A DNA stretch of 64,000 nt from Isochrysis galbana. Lineage: Eukaryota; Haptophyta; Isochrysidales; Isochrysidaceae. The position numbers and the translations under genes were made by a program. Below the pieces are notes generated by a model that saw only the letters and a list, made by a program, of their open reading frames with translations, ran no database searches and was not told where the DNA came from. This document shows, piece by piece, positions 44,405-53,328 of the stretch. The DNA lies in the NCBI GenBank assembly GCA_018136815.1, contig CM030940.1:2463915-2527914 (forward strand), in the 5' to 3' direction. The stretch's first letter is position 1. Every line of letters starts with the position of its first letter.

Positions 44405-45146
44405 TAACGATCTAAGGATTGCAACATACAATTTGAATGGAGCAAAACATAAATTAGCATCTACTCTAGCGCAAGCGAGATTAGGAGGAGTCCACATCTT
44501 GTATGCGCAAGAATTGCATCATTACACCGATGGATGGCACTTGAAGGTGCGAAACTTGGCCCGGTCCCTAGGGTGGGACTGGTTTCAATCTCCCGCAACT
44601 AGGGGCGACCCGGGAAGCGGAGTGGCGGTAGCCATTAGAAGAGACAGAAGCGACGTAGTAGTAGAATCTTGGTCGGTAGTTATCCCGGGGAGGCTGGTAG
44701 TAGTAAAGGCAAAAATCGGGCATGAGACGATATCTTTCTCCTCTGTGTATCTAAATGCTCAACCTAATAAACGTAAAGAAGACATCAAAGTGCTACACGA
44801 GACGTCGGAAATACTTTCTCACACTATAATAGCAGGCGACTTTAATTGCGTGGAAAGCGTACGTAGAGATACCCGGTACCCGGTCCATCGCGGGGGCGAC
44901 CCCCTACGCAAATTCGGGGGGCAGAGCCCTCACGAGGGCGCTCGCCTCGCATGGGCTCACGGACATCCAATTACTAGTCAATCCGGACCTTAAGGACCAA
45001 TACACGAGGTGCGGGCATCAGACCCACACGAGGATAGATCGCGTATACGCCGCGGAATACTACTCCACGTGGAGATGGCACAAGGCATACATAGATCTAA
45101 GGCTTTTCACGGGCCTAGCGGCGTCGGACCACCACCCGGTGGTAGC
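44394..45146 (+). pseudogene. LINE ORF2, apurinic-type endonuclease domain only
   Basis: Starts ATG 44394 with RIATYNLNGAKHK, then ILYAQELHH, SGVAVAIRRD, IIAGDFNCVES: exonuclease/endonuclease/phosphatase motifs of non-LTR retrotransposons. A one-base indel in the G-run at 44916-44921 shifts the frame. The shifted frame continues with HTRIDRVYAAEYY and the terminal catalytic SDHHPVVATF. Right after this motif (about 45146) the sequence switches to an antisense Gag-like ORF, so the reverse transcriptase is missing. Not functional. Confidence 0.85.
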
Positions 45147-46384
45147 GACTTTTGCTATTGCCCCGCCCTTGAGGATGGCGTGGATGAGCTCGAAATCGTC
45201 GGAGCTCTTGTACAACGAGGCCACCTCGTACGGCGACATGGTAAAGAGGCGGTCCCAAGTGGCTAGGACCGCCTCTCGCTCGGTGGCGTCGGCCGCGAGG
45301 CTGGGATCGATGGGGTGGCGAGGGGTGATGGGGTTCGGAAGCGAGCGGAGGCCCGCGGCGGTGGGAGGCGGTCGGGGATCGGGAGAAGGCGGGACGGGGG
45401 GAGACGGGGTATCGGGCACATAGTCGGATGGCGGAATGGGGGGCGGCGAAACGGTGGCCGGAGCGGTCGGCCCGGGTTGGGACCGTGGGAATGGAGCCGG
45501 TGAAGGGATGGCCGGAGGCATTGCCTCCGCAGCAGCCGGTGGAGAGGCGGTGGCTTGAGGCGAGGCAGCGCCTGTCTGTAGAAGGTTGAGAATGCGGTGT
45601 TGAAAGTTGAGCTTACCTCCCGCCGGAAATCTTCTTGGCGTTGGGTGGCTTGCATCGTCGAATTTTCGAGGTGGCGCACGAGACCTCGAAGATTATCGAG
45701 CTCTACTTGTGGGTCGACGGCCCAGGCGGCTACAGCCGGTGGCGAGGCGGTGGAATTTTGGCGGCCATACCAGTATCCCGATCGGGGTGGCGGGACGTAT
45801 TCTTCGAAAGGTGGAGGGTCGAACGGGGGGACCGATCGCACGGAGGCGGCGTCATCCGCGGCGCTCACCACGGAAGGGGCGAGGGAGGAAGGGACACTTG
45901 GCAAAGGATCGGCGAAGGAAAGTAGCGCGAAGACCGGTGGTGGGTCTTCGGCTGCGGGTGGTGCAATGCCCGCTCCCGTGAGGGGAGTGAAGTCGGGGCC
46001 CCGCGGGGGTGGCACGATCTCGGCAGGCGGAGGCGCCACTTGGACGGACTTGGGCGGCGCTGGGAGAAGGAGTTCTTCAATGAGGGAGGCGGAGCTCTTT
46101 GGAGCTCCAACCTCGGCTTGGGATGGCTTGGGTGGCTCGGGTTCGGATGGAGTATTGGGTGACTCTTGGGCGGGGGATGAAAGGTACGCGCGTCGAATTC
46201 TCGTCGAAATCAGCCATCCGCGGAGCCCACCCATCGAACGTTGAGCCGTCGCCGAGGGAGACCCGGAGAGCCCAACTTCGAACCCATGCCGGGCGCGCCG
46301 CGTGCCCGATTTCGAAAATCCATCTAGATGGGGGGACCCGCCAGACACCAAATACACAGGGGCCACCCAGACAGTACACGCCAA
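45147..46384 (-). pseudogene. Second Gag-like polyprotein, truncated
   Basis: Minus-strand frame starting within tandem repeats (SGLSGSPSATAQRSMGG), then a Pro-rich disordered region, DPQVELDNLRGLVRHLENSTMQ coiled coil and STFNTAFSTFYRQ. A frame change near 45590 leads to MPPAIPSPAPF... and the C-terminal MSPYEVASLYKSSDDFELI before the LINE junction at about 45147. Architecture (Pro-rich then helical) resembles the Gag at 0.5-4.0 kb but sequence differs. No enzymatic domain seen. Confidence 0.55.
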
Positions 46385-46515
46385 TCGGGCAGACCGCTCG
46401 CCGAAACCTCGTCGAAATCAGCCATCCGCCATCCAGGTAGCCCATCGAACGTCGAGCCGTCGCCGAGGGAGGCCCGGAGGGCCCAACTTCGAACCGATAC
46501 CAGGCGCGCTGCAGA
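46203..46515 (-). repeat. Two diverged units of the 9.3-10.2 kb array
   Basis: gtcgaaatcagccatccg recurs at 46203 and 46411 (208-bp spacing). The reverse complement matches the array unit (gaagttgggc, ctccctcggcgacggctcaacg). They sit at the 5' side of a Gag-like ORF on the same strand and are partly translated into it. Confidence 0.85.
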
Positions 46516-47561
46516 GAGGAGAGGCCATAGTAGACAACTTCTTGACGGCAATTGGGCAGACCCATAGATAGGGGTCCGAGGGCAATGGCTAGGGATAGGG
46601 ATAGGCCAAAATATTCACGATTTTTCGCCCAAATATCCATGGGAAGGTTAGCAAGTCCCAATCAAGAACCGGAACCCAACGACAAACAACAAGCCTTGCA
46701 AGAAGCTAAATAAGCCTCCTGAAGGTACCCCGAGAGCCTGAGACAAGCGCGCAGCGAGCGACAGGCGACCTGGCTCCTTTGGGTCAAGGTTACCCGAAAG
46801 GAGGAAACCTGGAATCTAGACCTGACAAACAGGCTAGACGGAACGAAACGAGAACCCGAATTCTAGATCGCTAGGGACGAACCCTACCAACCTAGATGTA
46901 CCTGAGCTTCACCGTGTGGCCGCATGGCGAAGGACCTGGAAATAAGAGCCTGGGAATCGCATCATCTAGGATGAATGCGACACCAGATTGCGGGGGGGGC
47001 TGGGTTGGGCGGGGTGCACCGGCCCCCAGTGCCGCAGGAGAGGGGAGAGAGCGCGCGGAGAAGGGGGTAGGCGGAGCGAGAGCTCCGAACGCCGAAAAAT
47101 AGGTAAGTCCCGCACCTGTTTACAAGATGCTAAGTCGGGACTGAGGCCGCCGCCAGCCCGGTAGGCATAAGAGGAAGGGGGGATCGGAACACCGGGGGGG
47201 GGGGGGCAGGAGCTCCAGAAATATAAGCCCTTCACCCCGATCCCCCTAGTAGTGCACGGGGGGAGCCGCCTGATTGCCGGGGTGGGGGGGAAAGGGGCCG
47301 GGGGAGTGGGGGTCGTAAAAGCAAGGCTATGCTATGTGTACGTAGTGGGTCCACGGCCGCATGTGCGGTAAGAATACTATAAAGTTTAACAGGAAGGTGT
47401 CCTGTACGCGCAAACAGCACGCAGCCTCCGTTCCTCCCAGCAAACCTTCAATGGCTCGTGAACCTGCAAAGCTGGAAACACAATGACGCATCCCATCCTC
47501 AGAGCATTCACGGCTTCGGTAGCCTCGCGTTTCCAATATTTTGGTTTGCGGCTAAGTCTAA
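46516..47561. other. Intergenic, repeat-like
   Basis: aaatattcacg and caaatatccatggg near 46610-46640 resemble subterminal motifs of the hAT elements but no ends are resolved. G-runs near 47194-47210 and 47280-47292. No gene seen. Confidence 0.35.
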
Positions 47562-49199
47562 TCACATGGCGAGGCACTTGCAGAGCGAGGACGCGGAGCC
47601 GGGCATGGACGAAAAGAGGGTGGAGCGCGTCGACACGCCCTTGTGGGAAAGGCACATGCACATGGTGCCTTGCGGGCAGTCGTAGTTATCGGTCGAGCAA
47701 TCTACCGCATCGGAGAGCTTTGGTGCATGTGCGGCATCAGGAAGAACGTGGGAATAGTCTGCCGACAGCACCGGCTCTTCAAAGCAGACGACCATCCAGC
47801 GCGTGTCAGACACTTCCTGGAGATACGGTGCCTCCGCTGGCGTCAGGCCGAACTGGTTGACGCCAGGGAAGTTGGTGTCAGTCCCCGCAATCAGACAGAA
47901 GTCATCCACAATAAGGAGCTGCTCGGTCGTCCACTGTGAGAAGGCCGAGGTGGTGAGAGAGTCACTGTCCACGTCGTACGGGTCAGAAACATGCTGATAG
48001 TTGAGGATGCACTTCTTCTTGAAGGATTTGTCCTGCTCGCGAACGTTCACGTCAATCATGCACAACCGGTTGTTGGGCTGCCCCTGGCCTGGCAAATACT
48101 TGCCATTTGGCCAGTCGGCGCGCTCAGCCACAAGGAGCTTCGTGGAAGAACCCGGCACCGGCGAAATGTCAGCAATGCAGCATGCGCCCTTCTCGAACTT
48201 GTAGAAACCAAGGAACGCCTTGAACATGAGTGGGTCCGATTGGATGCGGAAGACTCGGATGCCTGGCTCACCACGGTTTGCAAGCGTGCTACCAGCGTTG
48301 CGCTCGATGAAGCCAATCACAGACGAGTCCGACATCATGGCGAGGCCTTCGAATCCACCGGAGGTCCCGTGCCGCACATAAGAGGATGCGTCGACGACGC
48401 TCGTTGGGACCGACATGCACTCGTTGGACTGCAGCGCTGAGATCGAGCAGTGGACCTTGTCGCCAGCCGAGGAGAGGAACTTGCCGTTGAAGTTGCCATC
48501 GGCATCAATGTCAGGCGTACGGACCATGGGGCCCAGCACCTTCCCAGTGGAAACATCGATGGGAAAGAGCGCGGGCATAAGCTCGTCGCCGACGATTGCA
48601 TACGTGTGATTCTTCACCGCCAGCCCTTCAACGTCGAAATCGCGGCCGGTGAGTACACGCAACGACTTAAACGTGTCCCAGGTTGCGTCAGGGGTGGCAT
48701 ATGTGACCTGAATATCTGCTCCGTTCTCCCACTTGATGTGCTGGTCGGGATCATGAAGGAGGATGATATTCTTGGACTCGGTCTTCGCATAGGCTGGGAA
48801 GGTCGAGCCTCCATGGCGAAACGTGAATGGCACACGGATCTTCTGGTGGTTGATGTGCAGCGGAAAGTCCCAGCTATTTGTCGGTGACCCATAGCCATTG
48901 TCAGCGAGGCAGAGGAACTCGTCCTTCACCTTGTTGCCAGCAGCGTCGTAGTAGAACTCCATGTCGGAGAAGCCGACAGACGGGACGTAGTTCCACGGCC
49001 CGAACTCCGTGTCGCACCATGCGTTGGCGAATCCCGATTCCTCACACGTTTGGCCCCCATCCGGGCGCGCCTTCTCGGTGCCAGAGGTCACACCCTGAAA
49101 GATGCCGGGCACGTCCGAGTTAGGGTAGTTCGCAAGCCCGACGAGGTAGTGCGATGGGTACTCCGCGGCCATGGCCACAAGGCTAAAGGTGTGCAGCAT
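47562..49199 (-). CDS. Esterase-like phytase-family (PF13449-type) protein
   Basis: Open frame of 545 aa from ATG 49199. It has beta-propeller character with repeated short strands, and the motifs FDVEGLAVKNHTYAIVGDE (near residue 188) and GGFEGLAMM (near 288), typical of the esterase-like phytase domain family, plus many paired cysteines (CEESGFANAWC, CIADISPVPG, CMCLSHKG...CKCLA) that suggest a secreted protein. The true N-terminus is uncertain. Another minus-strand frame just upstream (49190-49330, with FPTEYRCSSAFTVGPQYQ) looks coding, follows a good acceptor at about 49323 and overlaps this start out of frame, so an upstream exon or an indel is likely. Role in phosphate-ester hydrolysis is only a family-level suggestion. 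Confidence 0.7.
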   Translation of the reverse strand: MLHTFSLVAMAAEYPSHYLVGLANYPNSDVPGIFQGVTSGTEKARPDGGQTCEESGFANAWCDTEFGPWNYVPSVGFSDMEFYYDAAGNKVKDEFLCLADNGYGSPTNSWDFPLHINHQKIRVPFTFRHGGSTFPAYAKTESKNIILLHDPDQHIKWENGADIQVTYATPDATWDTFKSLRVLTGRDFDVEGLAVKNHTYAIVGDELMPALFPIDVSTGKVLGPMVRTPDIDADGNFNGKFLSSAGDKVHCSISALQSNECMSVPTSVVDASSYVRHGTSGGFEGLAMMSDSSVIGFIERNAGSTLANRGEPGIRVFRIQSDPLMFKAFLGFYKFEKGACCIADISPVPGSSTKLLVAERADWPNGKYLPGQGQPNNRLCMIDVNVREQDKSFKKKCILNYQHVSDPYDVDSDSLTTSAFSQWTTEQLLIVDDFCLIAGTDTNFPGVNQFGLTPAEAPYLQEVSDTRWMVVCFEEPVLSADYSHVLPDAAHAPKLSDAVDCSTDNYDCPQGTMCMCLSHKGVSTRSTLFSSMPGSASSLCKCLAM

Positions 49200-49323
49200 G
49201 TTTCGAGCCGGCTGGGATTATCGTGCGGATCTGGTACTGCGGGCCGACAGTGAAGGCCGACGAGCAGCGATACTCCGTCGGGAAGGGTTCATTCGACTCG
49301 GACGCCGTCGGTCCTTCGAGACC
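49190..49323 (-). CDS. Probable upstream exon of the phytase-like gene
   Basis: After the acceptor ACGTTTCAG, the frame reads LEGPTASESNEPFPTEYRCSSAFTVGPQ and stops just inside the next ORF. Frame relation to the 545-aa ORF is broken, either by a very short intron, a noncanonical splice or a sequencing indel. The preceding intron would contain the C-run block at 49427-49500 (sense strand). Confidence 0.4.
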
Positions 49324-49426
49324 TGAAACGTTGATGGGCACGAGGATCTCGTGGCAAATTCTTTGGATGACTCCCTGATGCCATTCAAATCTCCGCCGGT
49401 CGGCTATGTGACACGCGGCGAGGGGG

Positions 49427-49500
49427 TGGGGGGGGGGGGGGAGGGGGGGGGGAGGGGGGGGGGGGGGGGGGGGGAGGGGGGGGAGGGGGGGGGGGGGGGG
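49427..49500. repeat. G/C homopolymer block
   Basis: Runs of G broken by single A bases on the plus strand, that is, a C-rich pyrimidine tract on the strand of the phytase-like gene, about 110 bp upstream of a predicted acceptor. Confidence 0.9.
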
Positions 49501-50370
49501 CATGTTGCATGATTGAAGGGGACCGACGATGATGGCCGACCACGCACGCACTTCTCCTATGGCGTAGGAGTACGATGGACATCTTGCGAAAACATAGTAG
49601 TATGAAGGTTGAACTTCTCTAGATGAGTCGAAGAATGAGATATCTTGCGCCGTCGGTCGGGAGGGGGGGCGCAAAATTGGTAAGCAGCTGTGGGCTTTCC
49701 CTCGCCATGCCGATGAGCTAGGCCAATCTCCGAACGATCTCCTCAGCTCAGCCCCCGTGCCCGTGCCATCGAATATCCCCCTGCCCACTGCCCATGTGCC
49801 ATGTGTTGAGATGCAGGTGCCACATCTAACAATGGTAGGGCGGTCACACAGGGTTTTCAAGGTGGTCCGCGGATGAGAGCGAGGGGCCACCCACACGGTA
49901 TCGTAATTGGGTCGCTCGCGGATGACGTGAGACGTTCGATGAGCGATGAGTTGCGCAGCATTGAGCGCAAACGAGGGCCCCAACGAGGGCCCCACAGGAA
50001 AAGGCGATGCCGATGGAGGAGGAGGAGGAGGAGTCGCCGCGCGATGCAGCATCCCCAGTGGGCTTGCCGGGTGGGCGGCGCGATTCAGCATCCGCATCAT
50101 CGTCAAAGGAGGTGGAGGGCGGTGTGCCTGTGTTTCTGACGTTGCTGGCAGGCCTAGTCTAGTTCGGAGTGCGGCAAGGTGGGTCTGGAACGCCTTGTCT
50201 CCCAAGCCCAAGCCCGAACTCGAGCCGCCGAGATTGGAGAAGGAGCATACCCCTCACCGACTTCGGCTACCTCTGCCGCTCTGTGCACCAGTAGCTAGGA
50301 GGAGGAGGAGGAGGAGGTTGCAGATGATTTCTATAGTGGGCAGGCGCCAGCCATAATAGTGTCTGTCTTG

Positions 50371-50410
<40 letters not shown>

Positions 50411-50859
50411 CACACACACGCACACACGCGCACGGCACGCGCACACACGCGCACGCGCGCGCACGCGCACGCGCGCGCACGCGCGCACGCGCGCACGCGC
50501 ACACACGCACACGCGCACACACACACACACGCGCACACACACACACGCGCACACACACACTGCGTGTCTGAGCGTCTGGGCTGCTAGCTGCTAGTTTTTC
50601 TAGGGTGGTGATTATGAAAGGGGGCCCCGGGAGCTTTCCTCACCCTACCTACCTCCTTCTCCTTGTCCTGGGCGCCGCCAGTATATGTGATGTCGTCGTC
50701 GTGACTAGGCGATCTCCCGACTCTAGCCGGATAGTGCGAACTATTCTTTTTCCTTTGAAAGTTATACTTATAAATGGATGACCTAATATCAGGTATCAGG
50801 GGTGGTGGACCTTATATCATGATATCAGGACCTAATATTAGGCTGATGGAGCAACTAGG
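49501..50859. other. Intergenic with microsatellite
   Basis: A MITE-like end gtagggcggtcacacag at 49837. A minus-strand Pro/His-rich frame at 49870-50211 is not recognisable. (CA)n/(CACACGCG)n microsatellite spans 50372-50562. Palindromic atatcatgatatcagg near 50815. Confidence 0.45.
50372..50562 (+). repeat. (CA)n and (CACACGCG)n microsatellite
   Basis: Alternating CA and CG dinucleotides; long open frames across it on both strands are artefacts. Alternating purine-pyrimidine sequence of this kind can adopt Z-DNA. Confidence 0.95.
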
Positions 50860-51150
50860 CGTCGCTCTCGCTCTCGTAACACTCGTACCCTACAATCTCG
50901 CCTCGCCTCGCCAGCCCCTGCCATCACAGCCCTCCTCTCACTCACCCTCGCCTCTCGCTACTCGCTCGATGTCGCTCTCGCCGCCGTCCTCGCCCTCGCT
51001 CAAGCCCGCCTGCCCGCCTTCCTCTGCTGACGGGCTTCAGCCCGTCAGCACCTCTGAAGTGGCCTCCTCCGCCGCGCCTACCGCCGGCATGCCTCCCTCC
51101 TCATTGCCCTCAGGCCCTATGGGCCATCACAATTCGTCACTCGTCACGCC
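50860..51150 (+). mobile_element. Gag leader and N-terminal fragment
   Basis: gtcgctctcgctctcg leader, ATG at 50969 with MSLSPPSSPSLKPACPPSSA then QPVSTSEVASSAAPTAG and SSLPSGPMGHHNSS, nearly identical to the Gag at 3.8-4.1 kb (minus). Ends at about 51150. Confidence 0.85.
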
Positions 51151-51633
51151 GCCGCCCTCGCCGCTGTGGCCGGCGAGGGGCTGGCGCACCATAGCAGCCG
51201 CCCCGCCCGGCGGGTAGGGGGGGGAAGGGGGCTTTCGCGGGGTGGTTCGGATTGCCCCGCCTTCCCGCGGGGGGGCCTTCAGATTGCCCCGCCCGTCGGC
51301 TGGGGGCGCCTCGAACGGCCCTGCCTTCCGCGGAGGGGGGGGGGCTTCGGGCTTCCTAGGAACTTCCTACTTTTAAAAGGCCCCCGAGATTTCTCTCCGC
51401 AGTTGGGGCATTTCTGCACCTGATCTTAAAAATCACTCCGATGGAGTGCTGGCTCCAGCCTGCGGGGGGACGGAGGATACGCGGAGATGCGCCCAAATCA
51501 TCGAAATAGGGCGTAACATCAAAAAAAACGCCTCCGGCGGAAATCCTGAAATAGGGCTATGGCCACTCGCCGCGCCAAGATGGCTGGGATCCAAAAAAAG
51601 CGCGATGTAAAGTAAAGTACTCCTAGCTGGTGC

Positions 51634-51709
<76 letters not shown>

Positions 51710-51713
51710 CACG
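51151..51713. other. Repeat-derived DNA and CT microsatellite
   Basis: Short imperfect repeats (ttccgcgg/gggggcttc units) at 51220-51360. The (CT)n tract 51637-51706 lies directly upstream of the next gene and is probably its 5' UTR or promoter. Confidence 0.45.
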
Positions 51714-52460
51714 ATGGATCCCGCCGGCTCTGAGGCGCCGGGCTCTGCGCAGGAGGAATCTGTGGCATCGGCCCGTCTGGAGGCGCTCATGTCGCAGGCA
51801 CTTGCATCCATTGCCTCGCTTTCCCGTCTCGCTGGCATCCCGACGCAGGCGTCAGTAGCCTTCACTCTCTCCGATGCATGGCGGCAGATTACGGCTCTCT
51901 CTCTCGGAGCAGGAGTCCCGTGAGCATTGGGCCGCCCATGACCCGCTCTGCGCTGAGTAAATAGACCCATCCGTCGCCACTGGGCGTGACATTCCTCTAT
52001 TTTCCACTCGCGGCCCTGCTGCCTAATCCTGTGCAAAAGTGAACGCCCTTTGGTTTTGCTCTTTCGTAGGTGTTGGGAGCGTGGAGTCGTTCGACGGGTT
52101 CTAGGTGAGGCTCGGGCGGTGGCTTCAGGTACACGGTTGCCGCCCATACAGCTGCGTGAAGCAGCTGGTGAAGCCTTTCCACGATGCGTCACTATTGGGC
52201 TCCTCGACCATCTCCTACATGACGCCCTCAGTGGGCACACGGAGGTTACCCAGGAGGCCACAGCACGTGTCCGTAGCTCTCTCATTGGACGCGCGCTACG
52301 GCAGGGTCCAATCCCACGCGATGCGCTCATGGTGGCATGGGTCTTACGAGAGATAATCGGTAGACGGGCTGCGCCAGCCGATGAAGCCGATGATGACAAC
52401 AAGGGCACGTGGGGTGTCGATACTCGGGACTTGGTCGCATACACTATCTCGCTGTTATAG
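51714..52460 (+). CDS. Unknown helical protein, spliced
   Basis: Exon 1 51714-51919 and exon 2 52070-52460 (donor GTGAGC, acceptor TTTCGTAG, phase 2) give 198 aa. The sequence is Ala/Leu-rich helical (SARLEALMSQALASIASLSRLAGIP, RCVTIGLLDHLLHDAL, RDALMVAWVLREIIGRR) with an acidic patch. No family recognised. The end is uncertain: a donor at about 52412 and exons at 52459-52476 and about 52675-52870 would give an alternative C-terminus ending SPYEALI. Confidence 0.5.
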
Positions 52461-52470
52461 CACAGATTGC

Positions 52471-53328
52471 CGGAACAAAGACGGTAAGTCAATATCGACG
52501 ACACGAAACCTACGCAAGGCTCCTCGTCATGCATGAGGTGTTGTGGTCCATCACACAGCGCATACCGCTCGCACAGCTCATGATGCTACCAAATAGTTGT
52601 TTTATGTGTTGCGTGTATGTGATGCAATGTCCTTCCTCTTTCCCGATCAACTAATACACACGTATTTTGTCTAGGAGAGTCCAATGTGTCAAGCAGCTCT
52701 CGCACCACAGACTCCCTAAACCAATCATACACACTAATACGACTGACAGGCGAGTGGGGCAAACGTTTAGGGGATGCGTGGAGCCGGCACTATTCCACAT
52801 ACATGCCGCTATGTCTGGCGCCCCCGTTAGGCCACCACCCGTCCCTATCGCCCTATGAGGCCCTAATCTAGCGAGCGACACCTTCTACAATTGGGATTAA
52901 GCACATCTAGGGCCAGATAAAAAGTCGGATCATTATTTGAGAAATATTGGTAAGTTTTGGAAGCAGCGAGAGATTTTGGAAGCTTTTTAGAAGCAAGCGA
53001 ATATCGCGAGATATTATGGGGCGCCGGGCGTACGCCGCGGAGAGCGCCGGGGCCGGGGCGAGAGAGAGAGAGAGAGAGCAAAACGGGGCGTGTGCCATGA
53101 TGGCAGCTTGCTCCAATTCGTCGAGAATAGGGAGGGGCTCAAACTCCAGCTTTTTTTCTCAGTCAACACCCCTCCGTAGAGAGGTTTACTTTCTACGCTA
53201 TAGTGGCAATCGCTACTCATTATGTTGTTGAGAACCATTCGTATGCTAAGACACGACATGAATCATTAGCAAATGATTGCCGGGGCACGATTTTCTTCAG
53301 CCCGGCGCGGGTGCTCAACGACGCATAG
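52471..53328. other. Possible last exons, then intergenic
   Basis: 52675-52870 has two overlapping open frames, one with GEWGKRLGDAWSRHYSTYMP, which may be the terminal exon of the preceding gene. 52890-53328 shows no gene; a short (GA)n run lies at about 53061. Confidence 0.35.

Noticed and set aside
45597..46244. Plus-strand protein opposite the Gag-like ORF
   Set aside because: Gly/Ser/Arg-rich complement of the Pro-rich minus-strand ORF, which has the coiled-coil and repeat context.
50254..50571. Cys/Val/Arg-rich proteins
   Set aside because: Translations of a CA/CG microsatellite on both strands.
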